From NCBI GenBank assembly GCA_040221055.1, contig JAVJVN010000014.1:115001-179000 (forward strand): a DNA stretch of 64,000 bases, given 5' to 3'. A program made the position numbers and the translations under genes. The notes under the pieces were generated by a model. It had not been told where the DNA came from, did no database searches, and was given only the letters and a program-made list of their open reading frames with translations. Position 1 is the first letter of the stretch. Every line of letters starts with the position of its first letter. This DNA comes from Rhodothermales bacterium. Its GTDB lineage: Bacteria; Bacteroidota; Rhodothermia; Rhodothermales; UBA10348. Positions 58,169 to 64,000 of this stretch are shown piece by piece.

Positions 58169-58382
58169 CAGTCATTACTGGTTCAAATAACGTGGAATCC
58201 GTAACAAAAAAGACGATACGCGCTGAATTTGTTCGTGACAGACGGGACGTACACGGAAGATACCCCTTTGTTCTGAATGGAATACAGGGATGCACCGCGA
58301 GGTACCCAACCGGATTCAGGGCACAAATTCACGACTGTCGAATACGATCGGTCTCGTTCCCCACGGAAAACCACCTGTTTCC

Positions 58383-59054
58383 ATGCTGTCATCCCGTGCC
58401 GATTCATCGCCCATCGTGGTCATAACCGGAGCCGACGGTCGGCTCGGACATCGATTGGTCGAGGGGTACCTGCGGCACGGGTATCGCGTGGTGGCGTTCA
58501 CGCGGGGTGCCGCGGTCGATGGCGCTCATCAGATAACCGTCGACGTCACCGACGAGGCGTCCGTTGAGCGGGCCTTTGCCGAGGTCATCGACACCTTCGG
58601 CCGTGTGGATGTCTTCATCCAGACGGTCGGTGGATGGGGCATGGCCCCGTTCCGGGAGACATCGCTGGCGGTCTGGCGGTCCATGATGGAACTGAACCTG
58701 ACCAGCACCTTCCTGTGCTTCCGGGAGGCGGCCCGTCACATGACCGAGGGCGCGGGGCGTCTGATAGCCATTGCGTCCCGGCAAGGGGCCGAGCGCGGCG
58801 TGGCCCAGCAGGCGGCCTACTCGGCCTCCAAAGCCGGGGTTGTCCGACTGATTGAAGCAGTGGCGGCCGAATTCGCACCGAACGGCCCAACGGCCCATGC
58901 CCTGGCGCCGTCTACCATCCTGTTCGACGACGACCGCGCGTCGGGAGATGGCGTCCCGGTGGCCGATCTCGTCGACACCTGTCTCTTCCTGTCCTCGGCG
59001 GCCGGGGCGTCCTTCAATGGAGCTACGCTGACGGCGTTCGGGCGGGGCGGGTGA
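58383..59054 (+). CDS. Short-chain dehydrogenase/reductase (SDR), 223 aa
   Basis: A Rossmann-fold oxidoreductase with GADGRLGH as the cofactor loop, VDVTDEASVE, the NNAG-position replaced by QTVGGWG, a catalytic Ser in IAIASRQGAE and YSASKAG with the Tyr and Lys. The canonical NNAG motif is missing, so the second Asn of the tetrad must come from MELNLTS (N at about 117). Substrate unknown. The start ATG 58383 is in the 214-nt region divergent from sprA; upstream frame to 58290 is not conserved-looking. Confidence 0.87.
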   Translation: MLSSRADSSPIVVITGADGRLGHRLVEGYLRHGYRVVAFTRGAAVDGAHQITVDVTDEASVERAFAEVIDTFGRVDVFIQTVGGWGMAPFRETSLAVWRSMMELNLTSTFLCFREAARHMTEGAGRLIAIASRQGAERGVAQQAAYSASKAGVVRLIEAVAAEFAPNGPTAHALAPSTILFDDDRASGDGVPVADLVDTCLFLSSAAGASFNGATLTAFGRGG

Positions 59055-59067
59055 GCGCCCTGCCCCG
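59043..59067. terminator. GC-rich hairpin at convergent gene ends (possible terminator)
   Basis: CGGGGCGGG at 59043-59051 pairs with CCTGCCCCG at 59059-59067 through nine pairs (one G-T) around a 7-nt loop that contains the SDR stop codon. It lies between two convergent genes. There is no T run on either side, so it is not a standard intrinsic terminator; it may block readthrough or be only incidental. Confidence 0.3.
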
Positions 59068-59070
59068 GGT

Positions 59071-60213
59071 TCAGCTCCACGTTTCCCGGATGGGAAGCCC
59101 TGCCTTGACGACGGCATTGTAGAACGCATCGATCGGTACAATCCGTTCTGGTGACGATACACCGCCCTTCTTGACGGCACCGGAGGCCAGCAACATGGCA
59201 ATCGTGGCGGCTGTGATGCTGGTGCTGCGGCGCACCGCCGTCATTTCCCGGGTTTGGTCATACGTATCGATCATTTCATGGGTCAGACGCGCCCGTTTGC
59301 CGTCCTTCTCGCCTTCCATTTCAATGCGCAGGAGCACCGCATCCTCATAATCCCCGCCCAGCCGCTGCTTCATCCGGCGGGCGAGGATGTCCCGGTAGGT
59401 GAGATGGGTCTGGACATCGATGTTGCGGTCCTCGGCGAATCCGAGCGCCAGGAGGAACTGCATCTGCTCCGCATGACCCTTCCACCGGATGCTCTTGTGA
59501 TCGAGCGTCTGCAGGGACGGGCCGGCAATTTCCCGGATGGGGGCGAGGACGCTGGCCGTGTGGAAGGCCTCCATCGCACCGAACGGCTTCGGGAATACGA
59601 TTTCTTCGAGCCCGGTCAGTGGCTCGGCTTCGCAAGCCTCGCCGTCCACCACGCATTCCACAGGCATGGTGTAGTCATCCAGCAGTTTCTCGGCGGACCA
59701 GGAAATCCGGAAATTGAACGGAGGCTCCGGATGCAGGGGGACATAACCCACGCGGATCCGCGCTGAGAGGGGCACGTCGAATTGGCGCAGGCCGTTCAGG
59801 CAGAGCATGTTCACAAGGCCCGGGTCCAGGCCGCAGTTCGGAACGATCCAGAGGGCCTGGGCGACCGCCTCCTTGACCAGGCCGGAGCGGTTCCGGAGCA
59901 GATCGTTTCCACTTCCCAGGTCACAGAAATGGCTGCCCACGTGCAAGGCCGTACGGGCCAGCACCGGGTTCAGGGATGGGGACGAAGCCCCCACAATGCA
60001 TTCGCTCCCGTCCAGGATGGAAGAAATGGCGCGTTCGTCCCGGGCATCCACCTGGAACGTGCGCAGTTTCGGGCTGTCGATGGTCGCTTCCAGTCGCTGG
60101 AGGGTCCGCGTGTGGGCATCGCAGATCTTGACCGTGGAAACGGCGTCGTGCTCCATGAGAACCTGGGCGATGGCCGAGCCCATGTGGCCGGCACCGACAA
60201 TGGAAATGTTCAT
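59071..60213 (-). CDS. Saccharopine dehydrogenase-like NAD(P)-dependent oxidoreductase, 380 aa
   Basis: N-terminal Rossmann fold with ISIVGAGHMGSAIAQVL, CIVGASSPSLNP and the segment WIVPNCGLDPGLVNMLCLNGLRQ, typical of saccharopine dehydrogenase and lysine 6-dehydrogenase families. The C-terminal catalytic half is present (GLEEIVFPKPFGAMEAFHTA). The substrate cannot be decided. The ATG overlaps the stop of the upstream permease gene as ATGA, which is an unexpected pairing. Confidence 0.88.
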   Translation of the reverse strand: MNISIVGAGHMGSAIAQVLMEHDAVSTVKICDAHTRTLQRLEATIDSPKLRTFQVDARDERAISSILDGSECIVGASSPSLNPVLARTALHVGSHFCDLGSGNDLLRNRSGLVKEAVAQALWIVPNCGLDPGLVNMLCLNGLRQFDVPLSARIRVGYVPLHPEPPFNFRISWSAEKLLDDYTMPVECVVDGEACEAEPLTGLEEIVFPKPFGAMEAFHTASVLAPIREIAGPSLQTLDHKSIRWKGHAEQMQFLLALGFAEDRNIDVQTHLTYRDILARRMKQRLGGDYEDAVLLRIEMEGEKDGKRARLTHEMIDTYDQTREMTAVRRSTSITAATIAMLLASGAVKKGGVSSPERIVPIDAFYNAVVKAGLPIRETWS

Positions 60214-61859
60214 CAGTAGGTGGTTCGGTATTTCGCGGTAAGGAACGTCGCGGCGCCAATGAGGAGCATGAGGAAGACACTGTATGCGGCAGCCGCACCG
60301 AAGTCATACAGGCGCAATTGAGAAAGGATCTCGACGGAAATGGGACGATTGTCGAAAACGTAAAGCAAAATGGACGATACGAATTCCCCGAGCGCCGTGA
60401 CGAAGGTGAGCAGCGTTCCTGCGACGATGCCAGGGGCGATGACAGGCAGGACGACCCGCCGGACGGTCGTGGCCGTCGATGCGCCGAGATCGGTGGATGC
60501 GTCCGTCAGACGGTCGTCAAACGATTCGAGGGCGGCCGTCGTGGAACGAACCACGAGCGGAATGTGCCGGATGAAATACGCGAGCGGAAGCAGCCACACC
60601 GTTCCGACCAGAACGCTTCCGCCCGTCAGCGCGGACGGCTCGGAGAACGTCACGATCAGGTTGATGGCAATCACGGTGCCTGGAATGGCGAACGGCAACG
60701 TTGCCAGGACCCGCACCAGGGTCCGCCCCGGGATGGTGCCTTTCACGATGAACAGCGCGGCGGTGACGCCGAAAATCAGGTTGGCGATCGTGGCGAGCGT
60801 GGCCATCCGGACAGAGTTCAGGACGGGGGCCAGGACATCCGGGTCCGCGAACAGACCGGTATAATTGGACACGGTGTACGCCTGGGGCAGGATCTGGTAG
60901 GTCCAGCTGCCTTCCTGGACGAACGAAATCAACACCACGGTGGCTACCGGGAGCAGGAGGAAGGTGAGCATGAGCAGGGCCCCGGACAGGGCCGCGTACC
61001 GCGCCCATACCGAGGTGACCGGGCGGGCCGGCACCGGGGTGCCCTTGCCGCTGCCCGGTCGGCTGCGGCGATTGCCGAATTCAATCAGGAACAGGAACAG
61101 CAGGCAGATGGCCGTCAGGAGCACGGACACCGCCGCCGACATGTCCAGGTTGCCGTTCATCTTGTAGTTGTAGATCTGCAGCGTCAGGAACTGCTCCGTA
61201 CCGGCAAAAAGCAGGGGCGCCGTGAACGAGGCCATCGAAATCATGAACACGAGCAGTGCCGCACTGGTCATGGAGGGCCGAAGATGGGGCAGGATCACCG
61301 TCCGCAGAACGCCCCAACCGCCCGCGCCCAGGTCCTCCGCGGCTTCCACCTGGCTGCGGTCCAGGCTCTTGAGGGCCGATGCCGCGAACAGATAGAAGAA
61401 CACGTACATCGAATAGACGTGCACGAGCCAGACAGCCCACAATCCCGAAAAGGCGAACGGGACGTTCTCCAATCCGAGGAGCGCTTGCAGACCACGCGGC
61501 AGGATGCCGCTCTCGCCGTACAGGAACAGGAAGGCCAACACCCCAACGAGCGGAGGCAGCGCCAGGGGCAGCGCCGCAACACCCACCAGCACGCGCCGCC
61601 CGGGGAAGTCGAACCGGTGCAGGAGGTACGCCAATGACGTACCCAGGACGCCCGCCCCGACCACGGTCCAGAGGGAAATCCATACGGAGTTGAACAGGGC
61701 CCGGCTGTTGGCGGAGGACGAACCCGGAAACAAGTTCTTCAGATTCGTGGGAGACAGACCGGTCCGGAAGACTTCCAGCGTCGGCCACAGGACGTACGCA
61801 CCCAGGACGGCCAATACAATGACCAGCAGCAGGACATTGGCCCGTTTGGAGAACAGCAT
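60213..61859 (-). CDS. FbpB/ThiP-type ABC transporter permease, 548 aa
   Basis: A fused double permease with about 12 helices. Each half carries an EAA loop: QVEAAEDLGAGGWGVLRTVILP and DRLTDASTDLGASTATTVRRVVLP. Fused permeases of this size belong to the iron(III)/thiamine class, so import of iron or a related small ligand is likely. Neither a substrate-binding protein nor an ATPase gene is adjacent. It starts 3 nt after recR and is coupled to the dehydrogenase-like gene. Confidence 0.9.
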   Translation of the reverse strand: MLFSKRANVLLLVIVLAVLGAYVLWPTLEVFRTGLSPTNLKNLFPGSSSANSRALFNSVWISLWTVVGAGVLGTSLAYLLHRFDFPGRRVLVGVAALPLALPPLVGVLAFLFLYGESGILPRGLQALLGLENVPFAFSGLWAVWLVHVYSMYVFFYLFAASALKSLDRSQVEAAEDLGAGGWGVLRTVILPHLRPSMTSAALLVFMISMASFTAPLLFAGTEQFLTLQIYNYKMNGNLDMSAAVSVLLTAICLLFLFLIEFGNRRSRPGSGKGTPVPARPVTSVWARYAALSGALLMLTFLLLPVATVVLISFVQEGSWTYQILPQAYTVSNYTGLFADPDVLAPVLNSVRMATLATIANLIFGVTAALFIVKGTIPGRTLVRVLATLPFAIPGTVIAINLIVTFSEPSALTGGSVLVGTVWLLPLAYFIRHIPLVVRSTTAALESFDDRLTDASTDLGASTATTVRRVVLPVIAPGIVAGTLLTFVTALGEFVSSILLYVFDNRPISVEILSQLRLYDFGAAAAYSVFLMLLIGAATFLTAKYRTTY

Positions 61860-61862
61860 GGC

Positions 61863-62474
61863 TCAGGCCGATACGCGGGCTTCGAGGGCCCGGGCCAGCG
61901 TCGCTTCGTCCGTGAACTCCAGGTCACTTCCCATGGGCATACCGCGCGCCAGCCGGGACACCCGTACGTCGAAGGCCGAAAGGAGGCGTGTTACGTAGAA
62001 GGCCGTCGTATCGCCTTCCACCGTCGGGTTTACCGCCAGGATGACTTCGGTCACCGGCGTATCGCCCGCCGGCTCCGCCACACGGCCCACCAGTTCGCGG
62101 ATTTTCAGGTCGTCGGGGCCCACACCATCCAACGGGGAAATCACCCCTCCAAGTACATGGTATACGCCATTGAACCCCTGGGTGCGCTCCAGTGCCATGA
62201 CGTCATTGGGCTCTTCCACCACGCAGATCACGCTACGGTCGCGTTTCGCCGACGAGCAGATGGGGCACGGATCGCGGTCCGTCACATTGGAGCAGATCGT
62301 GCAGAAGCGCACCTTGTCCTTGACCGCCAGCAGGGCATCCGCCAGTTCCTGGACCTCCGGGCGCGGCATCTTCAGCACGTATGCAGCCAGGCGGCGGGCC
62401 GTTTTCCGGCCGATGGACGGCAGTTTTGAAAACTGCTCGACCAGATCCTCTACCGACTCGGACGTAAGGATCAT
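61863..62474 (-). CDS. recR: Recombination protein RecR
   Basis: A 203-residue DNA-repair protein with the helix-hairpin-helix region at the N-terminus ([19 protein letters not shown]), the zinc finger C58-x2-C61-x8-C70-x2-C73 and a Toprim domain ([14 protein letters not shown], and [15 protein letters not shown]). It acts with RecO and RecF in gap repair. It follows ybaB by 2 nt in the conserved dnaX-ybaB-recR order. Confidence 0.97.
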   Translation of the reverse strand: MILTSESVEDLVEQFSKLPSIGRKTARRLAAYVLKMPRPEVQELADALLAVKDKVRFCTICSNVTDRDPCPICSSAKRDRSVICVVEEPNDVMALERTQGFNGVYHVLGGVISPLDGVGPDDLKIRELVGRVAEPAGDTPVTEVILAVNPTVEGDTTAFYVTRLLSAFDVRVSRLARGMPMGSDLEFTDEATLARALEARVSA

Positions 62475-62476
62475 GC

Positions 62477-62815
62477 TCAGAGTCCGAACTTGGACATGTC
62501 CATTCCCGGTGGAATGAGTCCGCCCGTCAATTTGGTCATTTCATTCTTGGCCAGCGCAGCCGCCTCTTCGAGCGCCTTGTTGACCCCGGCGATGACCAGG
62601 TCTTCCAGGAGTTCGACATCCTCCGGATCCACGACTTCCTTCTCGATCTTGATCGCCGTTACGCGCTGCTGACCGTTGGCCGTGACCTGCACCATGCCGC
62701 CTCCGGCCTCCGCAATTACCGTCTTGGCGGCCAACTGCTCCTGGACCTCAGCCATCTTGCGCTGCATGTCCATCACCTTGCCGAACATGTCGGCCATATT
62801 CATCCCGTCACTCAT
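62477..62815 (-). CDS. ybaB: YbaB/EbfC nucleoid-associated protein
   Basis: A 112-residue DNA-binding protein with [34 protein letters not shown] and the C-terminal [15 protein letters not shown], all typical of YbaB/EbfC. It binds DNA as a dimer. It lies between dnaX (24 nt) and recR, the standard order. Confidence 0.96.
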   Translation of the reverse strand: MSDGMNMADMFGKVMDMQRKMAEVQEQLAAKTVIAEAGGGMVQVTANGQQRVTAIKIEKEVVDPEDVELLEDLVIAGVNKALEEAAALAKNEMTKLTGGLIPPGMDMSKFGL

Positions 62816-62839
62816 GGTGTCGCTCCTTGCTTGAAAAAT

Positions 62840-64000
62840 CTACCATACGATCTCGCCGCCGAAACGCTCCACGAGGGACTGCACCGCCGGATTCTTTTCA
62901 CACTGTTCCTTCAGGAAGGCACGGGCATCCTGTTCAGGGTCTTCTTCCTGCGCCTCCGGGGTCCGGTCGGCCACGACCCGGAAGGAAATGGCATCGATAT
63001 GGATGTCCGAGGCGTCCGTCAGGCGGTGGGCCAGGCGCGCCCGGTCGGCGCGGAGGGTCTGTTCGTGGAAGGCATCGGGCACGATGATGGTGACCGTACG
63101 ATCCTGGAATAATGCGATCTCGGTGTGCGTGAGCAGCGACCCCAGTTGCTTCTCGGTTTCCATGATGGACGATACGACGTCCGGCCATGCCGCCCGGAGA
63201 CGGGCCATTTCGCCGGCCGGGGCTTCAGGCTCGTCGGCCACCAGCACATCATCCGCCACCATGACGGCAGCGGATGCGTCGCCGGACGGCTTCGGACGCC
63301 GCTTGATGGCGGGCGCCGGCTGGAACAGCGCCATCGGGGACTCCTGCTGCGGCGCCCCCCCAGAGGGACGGGATGGCGTTCCGGCGGGCGGAGTATGTGG
63401 GGTGGGCTCAGGTTCGCGCGCTACGACCGGTTCAGGCTCAGGCTCAGGTTGTGAAGCGGACTCTGCTTTGGACTCGGGCTTCGGCGGAGCGGCCGGGGCC
63501 GGGGCCGGGGCCGAGGGCGCCGCCGGGGTCTGACCCTGAGCCGGAGCCGCCGGTGCCTGCAACGTGAACGAAACGCTTCCCTTCGCCGCCATTTTCTCAA
63601 TCCTGTCCAGCGTGGCCAGCGCCTCGCGGACATCCACGGACCGGGGCGTCGTAGCCATCCGGATGAGGGCCATTTCCAGCTTCAATCGAGGCTGGCGGCT
63701 GTTCCTGAGTGTATCGGCCACCTGACCGGCCTGATGGACCAGAGCCATGAGCGTCGATTCCGACAGACCCGCAGCGTGCTCCAGATAGCGTTTCCGCATG
63801 GCATCCGTGGCCTCGATCAATGCGGTATCGTTCAGGGTGGCGGCGACCAGCAGGTTACGGATGTGTTCGGTCAGGCCGTCCACGAACTCCTGCAGGTCAT
63901 ATCCGGATTTGACCACGCCATCCACGATCTGCACCATCCGGGCCGGGCTGGACTCCACAACGGCCCGGGTGACGTCGAAAAAAACGTCATCGTCCACCAC
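62840..64000 (-). CDS. dnaX: DNA polymerase III subunit tau/gamma, C-terminal part (cut by window edge)
   Basis: The 386 visible residues cover the end of the clamp-loader domain III (LQEFVDGLTEHIRNLLVAATL, LKLEMALIRMATTP), an Ala/Pro/Glu-rich linker (about residues 150-215) and a C-terminal domain (MARLRAAWPDVVSSIMETEKQLGSLL, DASDIHIDAISFRV) typical of tau. The ATPase half and start codon are to the right of the window. I see no slippery A-rich heptamer in the linker for gamma formation. Confidence 0.95.
   Translation of the reverse strand: MVDDDVFFDVTRAVVESSPARMVQIVDGVVKSGYDLQEFVDGLTEHIRNLLVAATLNDTALIEATDAMRKRYLEHAAGLSESTLMALVHQAGQVADTLRNSRQPRLKLEMALIRMATTPRSVDVREALATLDRIEKMAAKGSVSFTLQAPAAPAQGQTPAAPSAPAPAPAAPPKPESKAESASQPEPEPEPVVAREPEPTPHTPPAGTPSRPSGGAPQQESPMALFQPAPAIKRRPKPSGDASAAVMVADDVLVADEPEAPAGEMARLRAAWPDVVSSIMETEKQLGSLLTHTEIALFQDRTVTIIVPDAFHEQTLRADRARLAHRLTDASDIHIDAISFRVVADRTPEAQEEDPEQDARAFLKEQCEKNPAVQSLVERFGGEIVW
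63431..63517 (-). repeat. Simple-sequence linker of dnaX (EP and AP repeats, G-quadruplex-capable)
   Basis: On the plus strand, hexamers TTCAGG/CTCAGG repeat at about 63431-63448 (coding EPEPEP on the minus strand) and GGGGCC repeats at 63495-63510 are followed by CCGAGGG (coding APAPAP). The four G runs GGGG-GGGG-GGGG-GGG at 63495-63517 fit the G3+N1-7 quadruplex rule. They lie in the DNA template strand of dnaX. Confidence 0.6.

Noticed and set aside
58175-58200. Promoter for sprA at TTATTTG on the minus strand
   Set aside because: The upstream TTTG is only about 15 nt away instead of 19-23 and the start codon of sprA is uncertain.
63431-63520. Programmed -1 frameshift site in dnaX
   Set aside because: The linker is GC-rich with no A-rich slippery heptamer.

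Overview
The window reads as chromosomal DNA of a high-GC marine or thermophilic-type member of the Rhodothermia (Bacteroidota/Rhodothermota lineage). I infer this from three things in the sequence: a SprA outer-membrane translocon gene together with secreted proteins ending in type IX secretion (T9SS) sorting domains, an alternative complex III gene cluster joined directly to a caa3 oxidase cluster as known from Rhodothermus marinus, and a CoxA with the YSHPxV motif of A2-type oxidases. No species can be named from the sequence alone.

Layout. 1-1208: 3' part of a 23S rRNA gene, 5S rRNA and an intrinsic terminator. 1212-10931: housekeeping genes (a lipoprotein, purL, trxA, trxB, proline dehydrogenase, a Cys/Met-metabolism PLP enzyme, a DciA-like protein, fabF-acpP, metK). 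10934-23429: a surface and secretion region with three large T9SS-type metalloproteases, two lipoproteins or small proteins, a DUF2752/TM2 pair, msrB-msrA and an FG-GAP propeller protein. 22242-31520 is one long leftward run: GT2 fusion, accA, thioesterase, nadC, polyprenyl sugar transferase, ABC-F and propeller, with several 4-nt start/stop overlaps. 31615-46103 runs rightward: a MATE exporter, then actABCDEF, a small membrane protein, sco, coxB-coxA-coxC-coxD and a small membrane protein. This block encodes a quinol-to-oxygen electron transfer chain. 46145-50298: a nucleosidase-fold protein, metF, ybeY, three small proteins and lipB, with unusual 3' overlaps. 50279-58168: sprA, the largest gene. 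58383-64000: an SDR, a saccharopine-dehydrogenase-like gene, an FbpB-type permease, recR, ybaB and the 3' part of dnaX.

How the parts fit. SprA would export the three sorting-domain proteases encoded 30-45 kb away. ActA-F would oxidise menaquinol and pass electrons to the cytochrome c domain fused to CoxB, with Sco loading CuA. FabF, AcpP, AccA and LipB serve fatty acid and lipoate synthesis. The MsrA/B pair and thioredoxin/thioredoxin reductase form a methionine sulfoxide repair route.

Most of the window is ordinary core genome. I found no phage, transposon, CRISPR array or defence island. The least explained items are a GT2 fused to a sugar-transferase scaffold that has lost its catalytic core, a nucleosidase-fold protein missing two active-site acids, a pair of paralogous T9SS proteases around a small antisense lipoprotein gene, and a small PI-x-RAM membrane protein inside the respiratory cluster.
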